A DNA stretch of 64,000 bases from M3007 sp035299505 (GCA_035299505.1 DATGWL010000085.1:18309-82308); one strand, 5' to 3'. Counted from the stretch's first letter, positions 8,186 to 16,877 are shown. Notes: a model not told the origin generated them from the letters alone. Program-made: numbers and translations.

Positions 8186-9679
8186 ATGCTATTTGATTTG
8201 CCAAAAGATGAGCCAAGCATCATCAAAATCATCGGCGTTGGTGGTGGCGGTAGCAATGCCGTAACCCACATGTACAAACAAGGCATCGTCGGCGTAGACT
8301 ACGCCATCTGCAATACCGACGCGCAGGCCATGCAACTCAGCCCTGTGCCTAATAAAATTTCTCTCGGCCAGATCCTCACAGAGGGTCGTGGTGCAGGCTC
8401 AAGGCCCAGCGTGGGCAAACAGGCATGCATTGAAAGTCTCGAGGAAATCAAACGTTTTCTGGAAGACGGCACCAAAATGGCCTTCATCACTGCCGGTATG
8501 GGTGGTGGTACCGGCACAGGCGCCGCTCCTATCATTGCCAAGGCCGCTCAGGAACTGGGTATTCTTACCGTGGGGATCGTAACCCTACCCTTCACTTTTG
8601 AAGGTAAAACCCGTGTGGGCAACGGTATGGAAGGTCTGGAAGACTTGCGCAAAAACGTGGATTGCCTCGTGATTATCAGCAACGATAAACTCCGCGACAT
8701 CTACGGCAACCTCAGCATCTCTCAGGCATTCAGCCAGGCAGATAACATTCTCTGCACCGCTGCCAAAGGCATCGCTGAAATCATCACGGTGCCAGGTTAC
8801 GTAAACGTGGACTTTGAAGACGTAAACACCACCATGCGCGGATCTGGCGTAGCCATCATGGGTACTGCTGCTGTAGAAGGCGAAAACCGCGCCTTCCGTG
8901 CTGCCGATGAAGCGCTGCGCTCTCCATTGCTCGAAGACAACGATATCTATGGCGCTAAAAACATCCTGGTGAACATCACCTCCGGTGTTAAAGAGGCAAC
9001 CATGGACGAGATCTTCGAAATCACCCAGTTTGTACAGGAAAAAGCCGGCGAAAATGCCAACCTCATCTGGGGTAACTGCTTCGACGAGCGCCTGGGCGAA
9101 AAGCTGGCAGTAACCATCATCGCTACCGGCTTCGAATCTGCCGAACGCGGCAAAACCGGTGTGGCCGGCAACCGCCAGACCAATACCAACGAACGTCAGG
9201 TGGTACACCTGGATGAAGACCTGCAAACTGGAAAAAAGATCCAGCCTTCTCTCTTTACGATTACGTCAGATGAACCGTACGCCCCGGTAGACGAGAAGGC
9301 AGCCACCGCACTCGAGTTTGAGTTCGACAATATCCGGGAGACAGTTGACAAAATCCGTCGCACAACACCGGTCAGCAATGACCCCTACCTGCGCGATGCT
9401 GAAGAGGAAATTTCTCCGGAAGAACGTCGCAGGCGTATTGAAGATGCCCAGCGCCGTCGCCAGGAAGCTCTGAACCGTCCGATCAATGTGGTGAAGTTGT
9501 CTTCTCCTCAAACCATCATTGACCTGGAAAGTCAGCCGGCATACCTGCGTCGCAGTGTAAACCTCGATGATGTGCCTGATTCCGACAAACCAGAGATGTC
9601 TAACTGGACGATTTCTCTGGAGGAAGAAGGCGAAATCAAGATGGGCGGGAATTCATTCCTGCACGACAACGTAGATTAA
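8186..9679 (+). CDS. ftsZ: Cell division GTPase FtsZ
   Basis: FtsZ is the tubulin-like GTPase that forms the division ring. I chose the ATG at 8186 (497 residues), which puts the conserved IIKIIGVGGGGSNAV close to the N-terminus as in relatives. The upstream GTG at 8147, overlapping the ftsA stop, would add 13 atypical residues. The GTP signature GGGTGTGAAP lies near residue 105. A long charged linker follows the GTPase core, with PAYLRR near residue 451 and an acidic C-terminal tail, as in other Bacteroidota FtsZ. A terminator hairpin follows at 9791, so this ends the cluster. Confidence 0.97.
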   Translation: MLFDLPKDEPSIIKIIGVGGGGSNAVTHMYKQGIVGVDYAICNTDAQAMQLSPVPNKISLGQILTEGRGAGSRPSVGKQACIESLEEIKRFLEDGTKMAFITAGMGGGTGTGAAPIIAKAAQELGILTVGIVTLPFTFEGKTRVGNGMEGLEDLRKNVDCLVIISNDKLRDIYGNLSISQAFSQADNILCTAAKGIAEIITVPGYVNVDFEDVNTTMRGSGVAIMGTAAVEGENRAFRAADEALRSPLLEDNDIYGAKNILVNITSGVKEATMDEIFEITQFVQEKAGENANLIWGNCFDERLGEKLAVTIIATGFESAERGKTGVAGNRQTNTNERQVVHLDEDLQTGKKIQPSLFTITSDEPYAPVDEKAATALEFEFDNIRETVDKIRRTTPVSNDPYLRDAEEEISPEERRRRIEDAQRRRQEALNRPINVVKLSSPQTIIDLESQPAYLRRSVNLDDVPDSDKPEMSNWTISLEEEGEIKMGGNSFLHDNVD

Positions 9680-9790
9680 TCAAGCAGGCAGACTTACAAC
9701 CCTGAGGGGCAAGTTGGGAATGGAGTGGGACCGGCACCGGCCTGTTTCCCGCGGGGGAGCCTGCCAAAGAGTATATTTCTGCTAAGTTCA

Positions 9791-9828
9791 GCGGCCTCGG
9801 TGTGTGGGACACCGGGCCGCTTTTTTTA
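9791..9828 (+). terminator. Rho-independent terminator after ftsZ
   Basis: GCGGCCtCGGTGT pairs with ACACCGGGCCGC across a short GTGGG-type loop, with one bulged base, and is followed by seven T and then ATT. It lies 111 bases past the ftsZ stop and directly abuts the stop codon of the convergent gene at 9829. Confidence 0.85.
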
Positions 9829-11769
9829 TTACATCCGTAAACGTTGCTGCAGTTCCTGCACCTTGGCCTGATCCCCCATCGCGGTGTACACCTGAATCAA
9901 ATCCTGAATGGTATTCCGATCTTGTGCATAATTGGCCAAGGCAAGATTCAGAAACTCAATAGCCCCATTAGGATCCTGCATTTTGACAAAATAGAAGTTG
10001 TACCCCACACGGTGACAGAAGAAGTTGTAAATATTCGGATCGGCGCCTTTCAGTGATTTCAACACATCCAGCACCATCACCAGCATATCGCCATTGGCGG
10101 GTTGATTCTGGATTAGTTGTTCCAGATCACGCAGCAGTTTTTCCAGGTTTTTGTCCTGATTATACCGAATAACGGCCAGTTGCACCTTCATAGGCGCTGC
10201 CAGGCGGTATCCCGGATTAATCTGGAGAGATTTATTCAAATAAGGCTCTATCTCAGTCAAGATGGCCGTGCGCTGAGCTACCGATGCCTGATCGGTGGCT
10301 TTTTCCAGGGGCTTATATTGTTTCTCATAAAGTAAATTGGCGTAATAATAGTTCGCCCGATAGCTGTTGCCGGATACCTGAATGGCAGATTCCACCAGGC
10401 GGGAACCGTCTCCGCCCCAATCCGGGATTCTGGTCCAGGTGCGCACGGCAAACAACGCAGCCACGATACCTAACACAGCATACCCTGGCCAAACCTGGCG
10501 ATTGCCCAACAGTTCCGGCAGTTTTTTTACACCAAACCATGCCGCCGCCAAACAAAAAGCCACTGAAGGCAGGTACAAATAACGTTCGTTCATGAAGGTG
10601 CTGGTGCGCACAAAAAGGTTGGAAACAATGCTGATGGTAAACAGGAAATACAACACCGAATAGGCCGGTACCGACCAATTACCTTGTTGACCTGATTTCT
10701 CCTTTCTCAAGGTTTTAAAAGCCCACCAGCCCAGCCCGGCATAGATAGCCAGCGAAACCAACGGACGCCAGTCTGCCCAGGTCACCTTTGGCACATGGTA
10801 GGGATAGTAATCAATGGTAAGCGGGTGTGGCACGAACAGCAGTTTCAGATTCCAGCCCAAAGCCAGGAAGATGGTGGCCAGTCTTTCCATTCCATTCATG
10901 CCAAAAAACGGGTTTAACACCAATTCATCCGGGTGTGTGCCCAGTTTTTGTAATGCCACCATGCGCATCAGCAGGAACAAACCCAAAGAGCCTAACAGGG
11001 GCAACACGGCGTTCACGGCTCTTCCCAGCGATACATGCGAAAACACCCAAATAGTAAGCGGAATCACCGCCAGAAAAGTAACAGTGTTTTCTTTTGACAA
11101 CAATCCCAGCAGGAAAAAGCCGGCCGCCATCCAGCGATACCGATCTGTCTGTGTGTCAAAATATTTCATCACGGCCCAAAGTGCGCCCAGGCTGCCCACC
11201 ATGGCCATGATTTCATCACGGCTTTTGATATTGGAAACAACTTCTACGTGTAGTGGATGCAGCATGAAAAGCACTGTTGCCCAAAACGCTATGCCCTGAT
11301 ACCAGGATGCACCTTCCTGCCGGGGAAATAGCGCCAGCAGAATGCGGAACAACAGCAGGGTACACAATACATACCACAAAACATTCATGAAATGGCCCGC
11401 CCAGGCACTTTCTTTGCCAAATAGCCCAATTTCCATGGCAAAAGTGGCCAATGGTAAGGGGCGGTAACGACCACCTTCCAGCATGATTTTCGGGTCTTTG
11501 TAAAACCCCAGCAGGCTGTCGTTTCCAAATATCTCCGCCAAACCGGCAAATCCCTTTTGCACAAACGCATTGTCCCAGATATAAATCTGATCGTCCTGCA
11601 GATAGCCAAAACTGATGGTTAAGCCATACAGCAGAAAAACAACACCCGTGAGCACCAGGCAGGCATACAGGTTTTCCAGCCAGAATCCGGTTTGAAAAAA
11701 ATGAGTAGGGGATAAAGGGGCCGTTGTCTTGGGCGCAGTCTTCTTCGAAGCGGTATTTTTCGTTGCCAT
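9829..11769 (-). CDS. GT-C-like membrane protein with C-terminal TPR repeats (TMTC-like)
   Basis: This 646-residue protein starts with a Lys/Thr/Pro-rich cytoplasmic tail of about 30 residues, followed by about ten or more membrane helices to roughly residue 450. The first periplasmic loop carries GYLQDDQIYIWDN, and an acidic DD pair in that loop is characteristic of GT-C glycosyltransferases that use lipid-linked sugars, including TMTC and PMT relatives. The C-terminal 180 residues are hydrophilic and helical, consistent with TPR repeats. A role in protein or lipid glycosylation is inferred from fold only; sugar and acceptor are unknown. A TACATTTG box 25 bases upstream gives it its own promoter. 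Confidence 0.75.
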   Translation of the reverse strand: MATKNTASKKTAPKTTAPLSPTHFFQTGFWLENLYACLVLTGVVFLLYGLTISFGYLQDDQIYIWDNAFVQKGFAGLAEIFGNDSLLGFYKDPKIMLEGGRYRPLPLATFAMEIGLFGKESAWAGHFMNVLWYVLCTLLLFRILLALFPRQEGASWYQGIAFWATVLFMLHPLHVEVVSNIKSRDEIMAMVGSLGALWAVMKYFDTQTDRYRWMAAGFFLLGLLSKENTVTFLAVIPLTIWVFSHVSLGRAVNAVLPLLGSLGLFLLMRMVALQKLGTHPDELVLNPFFGMNGMERLATIFLALGWNLKLLFVPHPLTIDYYPYHVPKVTWADWRPLVSLAIYAGLGWWAFKTLRKEKSGQQGNWSVPAYSVLYFLFTISIVSNLFVRTSTFMNERYLYLPSVAFCLAAAWFGVKKLPELLGNRQVWPGYAVLGIVAALFAVRTWTRIPDWGGDGSRLVESAIQVSGNSYRANYYYANLLYEKQYKPLEKATDQASVAQRTAILTEIEPYLNKSLQINPGYRLAAPMKVQLAVIRYNQDKNLEKLLRDLEQLIQNQPANGDMLVMVLDVLKSLKGADPNIYNFFCHRVGYNFYFVKMQDPNGAIEFLNLALANYAQDRNTIQDLIQVYTAMGDQAKVQELQQRLRM

Positions 11770-11784
11770 GCAGTGAGGTGCCGT

Positions 11785-12726
11785 TTAGGTGGGCAAATGT
11801 ATTTTTTTCAGGGCTGAAAAGATGTCGGAATAATCAAAGGTTTCCAGATTTCGCCAAAAATCCAGAGATTCCTGCAATTGAGCTGTGCTGGAAACACCCA
11901 ACACCAAGCCATTAATGCCCGGATGCAAGCCGGCATAAATCAATCCAAGGTGGTTCATGGTTTTTACCGGCGGGCGCACAAAAGCGGTGGCCCAGTCGGG
12001 TAGCAGCGACTGAATTTTGGACAGTTGCTGCGCTACTTTTTCCTGTTGTCCGCCTCTTGCCAGAAAGGTGCTATTGGCGCCGTAGTCTCCGTGCAGTTTT
12101 ACGCCGCCGGCATTAATCCCATAGGCAAAATACCGGTGCGGCCCGCCTGCCATTATATGTCGTTGCAGCGGAGCATACCGATCCAAATTAGAGTGAAAAA
12201 CGTTGTGCTTCAACTGAATATCAAAATTCAGTCCTAAGGAAGCGTTCGCCTGCGCATACGCCTCCGGGTGCGCAATGCCGGATAGCCCTGGCCTCAGGTT
12301 AAGGTCGCCACAAAGTCTGTGCAGGGATTCCAGGGAGGCCAGAACATCGGCAGCAGCTTCACGGTTGTCCCAATGGAACATCAATACCGAGAGATTTTTT
12401 CCGAATAACCGGTGATACTCTTCGCCGGCCATTTGGATAAAAGATGGCGAAAGGTTGACCTCCGGAGAACGCAGGTTATCGAGGCTCCCGATCTTCATGG
12501 TTAATTCCAGATCCTGCAAACCATGTGCATCTGTGTATTCCTTCAGTATTTTTTCCGCCGCCCTGAAATTCGCCGGATTTCGGTTGATGGGATAATTGGT
12601 AGCACAGTCTACCTGCTGGAAGCCAGCCTTCAGCCAGTTGTCCAGCAAACGATAGGCCTCCACCGCCGATACGCTCCAGCCCCATTGGGCCGTGCCAAGC
12701 ATTAGTTTTTTACCATTGATACTCAT
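11785..12726 (-). CDS. Aldo/keto reductase family protein
   Basis: This is a 313-residue TIM-barrel oxidoreductase of the aldo/keto reductase superfamily. The N-terminal strand LMLGTAQWGW is followed by VDCATNYP (with the Asp and Tyr of the usual tetrad), TMKIGS (Lys) and LMFHWDN (His). GLVLGVSSTAQLQESL near the C-terminus matches the cofactor-phosphate binding end of the barrel. I chose the ATG at 12726 because the longer frame reaching 12849 is made of translated heptamer repeat. The substrate is unknown. The gene is divergent from the GNAT gene, with the heptamer array between them. Confidence 0.82.
   Translation of the reverse strand: MSINGKKLMLGTAQWGWSVSAVEAYRLLDNWLKAGFQQVDCATNYPINRNPANFRAAEKILKEYTDAHGLQDLELTMKIGSLDNLRSPEVNLSPSFIQMAGEEYHRLFGKNLSVLMFHWDNREAAADVLASLESLHRLCGDLNLRPGLSGIAHPEAYAQANASLGLNFDIQLKHNVFHSNLDRYAPLQRHIMAGGPHRYFAYGINAGGVKLHGDYGANSTFLARGGQQEKVAQQLSKIQSLLPDWATAFVRPPVKTMNHLGLIYAGLHPGINGLVLGVSSTAQLQESLDFWRNLETFDYSDIFSALKKIHLPT
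11794..11801 (-). promoter_or_regulatory. -7 box for the TMTC-like gene
   Basis: Read on the minus strand this is TACATTTG, a match to TAnnTTTG, 24 bases upstream of the start at 11769. It lies inside the 3' end of the aldo/keto reductase gene. No clear -33 box was identified. Confidence 0.55.
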
Positions 12727-12793
12727 AAGCAGCCGCAAATGTCTGATTTGTTCCCGGCTTTCCGAATCATTGCGTAATTTTGAGCTTAAGCAC

Positions 12794-12881
12794 ACCGTCC
12801 ACCGTCCATCCCGAGTACTCGGGACCACCGTCCACCGTCCACCGTCCACCGTCCACCGTCTACCGTCTACCGTCTACCGTC
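12794..12881 (+). repeat. Heptamer array (ACCGTCC/ACCGTCT) with an inserted 16-bp palindrome
   Basis: Two ACCGTCC units (12794-12807) are followed by AT and the perfect palindrome TCCCGAGTACTCGGGA (12809-12824). Four ACCGTCC units (12827-12854) and three ACCGTCT units (12855-12875) follow, and a final partial unit ACCGTC ends at 12881, directly against the GNAT start codon. The palindrome and its flanks recur at 31015 and 31738. The array occupies most of the divergent region between the aldo/keto reductase and GNAT genes. Confidence 0.92.
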
Positions 12882-13325
12882 ATGATCCATTTTAAAATTG
12901 CCGACGAAGAAGATACCCACGTAGTTTCCCAACTGCTTGCAGCTTTGTTCGAAGAGGTTGGGCACACCCTTACTGCTGAAGAAATTGCAGGATTATTTTT
13001 GCAGTTTGATCCGGACGACCATCATTCCACCCTGTTGGCGCTTGACGACGATGGCGATGCGGTAGGGGTGATAACCCTGGCTGAATCGCTGGGTTTTTAT
13101 GCCGGCGGACGCATCGGGGTTATCAATGAATTGTATGTGGTACCGGAATACCGTTCAGAAGGAGTGGGAAAAATGCTGCTGGATGCTGCCAAAAATCTGG
13201 CTGATGAACGTGGTTGGGCGCGATTGGAGGTTACCACACCCGGCGAAGAATACCAAAAAACGCTCCGGTTTTATGAGCGCGAAGGCTTTTTCCCTATTGG
13301 TCCGAGGTATAAGTATATGGTTTAA
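12882..13325 (+). CDS. GNAT family N-acetyltransferase
   Basis: The 147-residue protein has the GNAT fold order. A central strand reads GRIGVINELYVVPEYR at about residues 74-89. The acetyl-CoA loop is RSEGVGKMLLDAA, of the R/Q-x-x-G-x-G/A type. The C-terminal RLEVTT and RFYEREGF are the usual final strand and helix. The acceptor substrate is not evident. The start is ATG 12882; an in-frame extension to 12780 would translate the heptamer array into a Pro/Ser/Thr-rich repeat and is rejected. Because the array touches the ATG, translation initiation must use the repeat as leader or a nearly leaderless message. Confidence 0.88.
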   Translation: MIHFKIADEEDTHVVSQLLAALFEEVGHTLTAEEIAGLFLQFDPDDHHSTLLALDDDGDAVGVITLAESLGFYAGGRIGVINELYVVPEYRSEGVGKMLLDAAKNLADERGWARLEVTTPGEEYQKTLRFYEREGFFPIGPRYKYMV

Positions 13326-13363
13326 CGAGGTTTCTGTGCGTAGAAATTTTGAGTATTTACTAA

Positions 13364-13404
13364 AACGTGGGTTGTCATCCCCGCAGGGGATGACAACCCA
13401 CGTT
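13364..13404. repeat. Perfect 19-bp palindrome (family P1, full copy)
   Basis: Arms 13364-13382 and 13386-13404 are perfectly complementary with a GCA loop; each arm contains GTGGGTTGTCATCCCC or its complement. A weaker outer pairing, TTACTAA against TTAGTAA, extends the structure. It lies between the convergent GNAT and GT2 genes. No T-tract follows on either strand, so it is not a standard terminator. A related half copy is at 18938-18963. Confidence 0.9.
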
Positions 13405-13486
13405 GGGTTATGTATTTTACGAATGAAAACCCACTTAGTAATAAGGAATTCCGTGTTTTCCACAATTGTTTTGACGAAGCCAAGCT

Positions 13487-14209
13487 CTAAAGCCTATTTT
13501 TTCTCCGCTTCAACACCTTCATCGCTGCCATATACTGTCTGGCCAATCTGCCAATATTTACCCTGCTACTGCTGGTGTCATCTGTCCAGATAACGGGCAA
13601 TTCGCACATTTTCAGGCCTTTCCATTCGGCAATGGCCAATAATTCAGTGGAAAAAAACCAGCCGTTGGATACTGCTCCGCCTTCCATGAGGGCCGGAAGA
13701 TGTTCGCGTTTCAGCCATTTGAAGCCACACATGCCATCCGAAAAACGGGTGCCCAGGTAAAGGCGCAGCATCAGGTTGAAAATGCGGGAGGTGATTTCGC
13801 GTTTCAGGGTGCGACCAATCACCCGAGCCTTGGGGTGCAGTCGGGTGCCATATACCAGATCAAAACCTTCGGTAGCCAGGGCATGGTATGCCTGCGGAAA
13901 GTGGCGCAGGTCGGTGGCCAGATCCAGGTCCATATAGCCTACAATATCTGCCTTACTTTGTGTCCAGGAGGTTTTCAGCGCCAATCCGACCCCTTTTTCC
14001 GGTACTGCTACCAGTTTAATTTCCGGGAATTCATCCGTCAGGGCCGCAGCAATATGGCGGGTGTTATCCACGCTTCCATTGTCGGCAATGATGATGCGCC
14101 ATTGGTGTTGATCCGGGAAATGTTCGGATAAAAAATGGTGAAGGGTGCGCACCTGGCGGTCCAGGGTAGCTTCTTCGTTGAGAACCGGGATGGTGACATC
14201 GAACGTCAT
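13487..14209 (-). CDS. GT2 glycosyltransferase (dolichol-phosphate mannosyltransferase-like)
   Basis: This 240-residue GT-A enzyme opens with VTIPVLNEEATLD, typical of GT2 and polyprenyl-phosphate sugar transferases. IIADNGSVDNT follows at about residues 39-49, and the metal-binding segment YMDLDLATD near residue 94. There is no C-terminal membrane domain, so it is of the short soluble type. Such enzymes load a sugar onto polyprenyl phosphate for GT-C transferases; the TMTC-like membrane protein 2 kb away could use such a donor, which is an inference. Substrate unknown. Confidence 0.85.
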   Translation of the reverse strand: MTFDVTIPVLNEEATLDRQVRTLHHFLSEHFPDQHQWRIIIADNGSVDNTRHIAAALTDEFPEIKLVAVPEKGVGLALKTSWTQSKADIVGYMDLDLATDLRHFPQAYHALATEGFDLVYGTRLHPKARVIGRTLKREITSRIFNLMLRLYLGTRFSDGMCGFKWLKREHLPALMEGGAVSNGWFFSTELLAIAEWKGLKMCELPVIWTDDTSSSRVNIGRLARQYMAAMKVLKRRKNRL

Positions 14210-14328
14210 AGTGGCGGCGAAATTACCGGCCTTTTTGTGTTCCGGGCTGCTTTGGGCACATAAATAATTGTGCAGAATCAGCGCTTCGGGCTATCTTTTC
14301 GGCCTTAATTGATAAACACTCTGCTATA

Positions 14329-15084
14329 ATGAAGATTTTCAAGCATTTAGGCCTGGTTTTGGGCCTGTTTGGGCTGTTTGCACTCCAGCAGCTTGGGGCG
14401 CAAACCAGCATTGGTTTTCGGTTTGGATTTTCAGCCAACAATGTGGTGAGGGAACCGCTGGAGAACAACGAACCTACGCCACAGATACGGCCGGGCATAC
14501 AGCTGGGCGTGCCGGTTGAGATCCGGCTTAATAAGTGGTTTGCCGTACAACCCGAACTGCTTTTTGCCACACATGGCGCTTTTCAGGACCAGGAAACCAG
14601 CGACCAACTGACGACCACGAGTTTTTACCGCAGTTTTTACATGAGCTCGCTTGAAGTGCCGGTTTTGGCCAAATTTACCATTGGTTCCGGCAATGTGCGT
14701 TTGTCGGCCTTTGCGGGTCCGTCGGTAGGAATGGGGCTGGGCGGCAAGTTGTACACCAAAACATTCGTGTCGATCAAGGATTTTTTCGGTACCGTAATTT
14801 TTGCTGAAACCTTTGAGTCTACCCAGCAATTGGCATTTTTGAGCGAAGGATACGATAACAGTGAGTTGAAAGACAATGATTTTGCGGTAGAGCGCTTCAA
14901 TGTCAATCTGCACCTGGGCGCTGGTATTCAGGTAAAAGCCGGTCCGGTAAATCTTTTTCTGGACGGCAGATTCATGCTGGGTCTGAACGACCTGGACCCG
15001 GAATCCAGTTCAGAATCCATCAATAACACCCTGAAAAGTGTGCGGGGAGGAATGAATGTAGGGGTATTGTACCCCTTGCATTAA
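14329..15084 (+). CDS. Outer-membrane beta-barrel protein (PorT/OMP_b-brl type)
   Basis: The 251-residue protein has a Sec signal peptide ending near LGAQ (residue 25), followed by alternating amphipathic strands. Barrel-like pieces include IGFRFGFSANNV, WFAVQPELLFATHGAF, SLEVPVLAKFTIG and LHLGAGIQVKAG. This layout matches the small eight- to ten-stranded outer-membrane barrel family common in Bacteroidota. No ligand or partner can be named. It is followed by tRNA-Gly on the same strand. The ATG at 14329 is the first that gives a proper signal peptide. Confidence 0.8.
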   Translation: MKIFKHLGLVLGLFGLFALQQLGAQTSIGFRFGFSANNVVREPLENNEPTPQIRPGIQLGVPVEIRLNKWFAVQPELLFATHGAFQDQETSDQLTTTSFYRSFYMSSLEVPVLAKFTIGSGNVRLSAFAGPSVGMGLGGKLYTKTFVSIKDFFGTVIFAETFESTQQLAFLSEGYDNSELKDNDFAVERFNVNLHLGAGIQVKAGPVNLFLDGRFMLGLNDLDPESSSESINNTLKSVRGGMNVGVLYPLH

Positions 15085-15130
15085 TCTGCATTTTTAGGCA
15101 GGAGGGAGTTTAAGTATAGATTTAAATGCT

Positions 15131-15138
15131 TAAATTTG
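15131..15138 (+). promoter_or_regulatory. -7 box for tRNA-Gly
   Basis: TAAATTTG matches TAnnTTTG and ends exactly ten bases before the first base of the tRNA. The tRNA-Arg gene at 35580 has a TACTTTTG box at the same distance. Confidence 0.7.
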
Positions 15139-15148
15139 CCTCCATCAT

Positions 15149-15221
15149 GCGGAAATAGCTCAGTTGGTAGAGCACTAGCTTCCCAAGCTGGGGGTCGCGA
15201 GTTCGAGTCTCGTTTTCCGCT
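15149..15221 (+). tRNA. tRNA-Gly (anticodon CCC)
   Basis: A complete cloverleaf can be folded. The acceptor stem is GCGGAAA with TTTCCGC, the D stem GCTC with GAGC, and the anticodon stem CTAGC with GCTGG around loop TTCCCAA. The T stem GCGAG/CTCGT closes the loop TTCGAGT, and the discriminator base is T. The anticodon is CCC, reading GGG. The CCA end is not encoded. Confidence 0.96.
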
Positions 15222-15234
15222 CAAAAAAGGTAAA

Positions 15235-15270
15235 AGCGGTTTTCGGTGGAGGCGCCGGGGCCGCTTTTTT
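15235..15270 (+). terminator. Terminator after tRNA-Gly
   Basis: AGCGG (15235-15239) pairs with CCGCT (15261-15265), with additional CGG/CCG pairing inside, followed by a T-run. It lies 13 bases past the tRNA. Confidence 0.7.
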
Positions 15271-15336
15271 GCTGATGGCTGAATAGGTAGACCATCGCAT
15301 TCAATCTGCCTATTCAGCCAATATCATCCATCTGAC

Positions 15337-16842
15337 TCACCCCTTCACCCACCTTACACTCCGCATTACCTTACCCTGTCCGGATATGTTCAACAAATAC
15401 GTGCCCGCAGGCAAGGCATCGCTGACTGGTATGGAAACCTCCTGTTTGCCGGCCTCAAAAAGCTGGTGTTGATGCACGGTTTGAAGTGTTTTTCCACTCA
15501 AATCCAGGAGTTGGATATCCAGCGTTTCAGGTGTTTGCAGCTCAAATTGCAATTGAATATTCTGGCTAACCGGATTGGGATAAAGCAGCACCTGGGCTTC
15601 ATCCAGAGAGGTATTGGGCTGTAAAACGCCCACATTGAAGTCGAGGATGAACTGCTGGAGCGCCATTAAATGGGTAACTGAATTGGGGGTAAAAAACGAT
15701 TTAGAGGTCATGGCTACCACTTTGTTGTTTCCAATCATAGAAATATCCATAGGAGGTTCTACGTCGGTATTGGGACTAACGAAGATGCCGTTTGTACCGA
15801 AATTTGGATCCAGACTGCCATTCGGCAGTAGTTGCACCAGGGCTGTGCCATCCACATTGCCGGAAATTGGAACCCATGCATACAATAGCAATTTTCCATC
15901 AGGCTGAACTATAACATCCAGTATCTCATAGGTTTGCGGCAGGTATACAACACCGGATTCTCCAAAGGAAGGATCCCGCTGACCGGTAGGTAAGTACCGG
16001 GTAACGGTACCCATATAGTCGGGCAAGGTGTAGCCTCCCATTAAAATCTTCTGATCTGGTTGCACAGCCAATGAATATCCCTCGCTGATTCCAGTCAGAT
16101 ATTCCAGCAAAATTCCCTCATCTGCAAAGGTCTGATCCAGCGTGCCATCCGGATTCAACCGAATCAGAATGGCCGGCCGGTCGTTTCCCCCGAAATAGGA
16201 AAAACCGCTCACCAGAATTTTACCGTCTGCCTGAACCTTCATGCAGTAAAACAGATAGGTCCCATTCAATTCAAACTGGAAATCATACACACCGTCTTCT
16301 GAAAAAGTGGAATCAGGTTCCCCATCAGGAGTAAAAGCCAAAACAGCCACTTTATCACTGTTTAGGTAATCTCCTGCAGCATAAATTTTTCCTTCCGTAT
16401 TGAAATCCAGTTCCCGTATCAGGACCATTGGCATTGGTGCAATGCCGCTCTCCCCAAATGTTGTATCTCGTGAGCCATCCGCTAAACATCGCCAAAGTTG
16501 AGAACTTCCATTGTTGAACACTATGCGCCCCTCTTTATCCACTTTGAGTGCCGGGGCGCCATTACCAACATTACTTAAAAAATGATATCGAACTGCGTTT
16601 ATAGAGTCGCCGCCGGGGGAAAATACCGTTACTTTCAAACCGAAAGGGTTAACGCCAAAGCCTCCTAACCAAATATCACCATTGGGGTGAACATCCAGCG
16701 GATGACAATACATGGATCCCGGAACGGATACCGGACGAACGAAACCATCACCGGAAAAGGAGGAGTCCATTTTCACTGTTTGGGCAATGGAGCTAATTTG
16801 GAAAACGCAAAAAGCAGCAAAAAGCAGGAATAATCTGTTCAT
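15337..16842 (-). CDS. Delta-60 repeat protein with T9SS type A sorting domain
   Basis: This is a 501-residue secreted protein. A signal peptide ends near ISSIAQ. The body is made of delta-60 repeats, recognisable as LD-x-x-F-G-x-x-G-I units such as LDQTFADEGI and LDPNFGTNGI, each paired with a PDGKIL-type strand; such repeats form beta-propeller-like folds. The last 80 residues, from VLLYPNPVSQ, form a type A sorting domain for export by the type IX system and attachment to the cell surface. I chose the ATG at 16842 because the ten residues before it are not signal-like. Role unknown; adhesion or binding is typical for the class. Confidence 0.9.
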   Translation of the reverse strand: MNRLFLLFAAFCVFQISSIAQTVKMDSSFSGDGFVRPVSVPGSMYCHPLDVHPNGDIWLGGFGVNPFGLKVTVFSPGGDSINAVRYHFLSNVGNGAPALKVDKEGRIVFNNGSSQLWRCLADGSRDTTFGESGIAPMPMVLIRELDFNTEGKIYAAGDYLNSDKVAVLAFTPDGEPDSTFSEDGVYDFQFELNGTYLFYCMKVQADGKILVSGFSYFGGNDRPAILIRLNPDGTLDQTFADEGILLEYLTGISEGYSLAVQPDQKILMGGYTLPDYMGTVTRYLPTGQRDPSFGESGVVYLPQTYEILDVIVQPDGKLLLYAWVPISGNVDGTALVQLLPNGSLDPNFGTNGIFVSPNTDVEPPMDISMIGNNKVVAMTSKSFFTPNSVTHLMALQQFILDFNVGVLQPNTSLDEAQVLLYPNPVSQNIQLQFELQTPETLDIQLLDLSGKTLQTVHQHQLFEAGKQEVSIPVSDALPAGTYLLNISGQGKVMRSVRWVKG

Positions 16843-16869
16843 AAAAGCGAATTTGATAAAGTGATACTG

Positions 16870-16877
16870 CAAATGTA
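16870..16877 (-). promoter_or_regulatory. -7 box for the delta-60 T9SS gene
   Basis: On the minus strand this reads TACATTTG, matching TAnnTTTG, 27 bases upstream of the start at 16842. Confidence 0.55.

Noticed and set aside
12727..12849. N-terminal extension of the aldo/keto reductase
   Set aside because: The extension translates the heptamer repeats and the palindrome; the barrel begins right after the ATG at 12726.
12780..12881. In-frame extension of the GNAT protein through the array
   Set aside because: It gives a repetitive Ser/Pro/Thr/Val string unlike any GNAT N-terminus, and the array is non-coding in its other two locations.
12794..12881. Possible CRISPR array
   Set aside because: Units are seven bases with no spacers and no cas genes are present in the window; the 31.7 kb array is likewise a plain tandem repeat.
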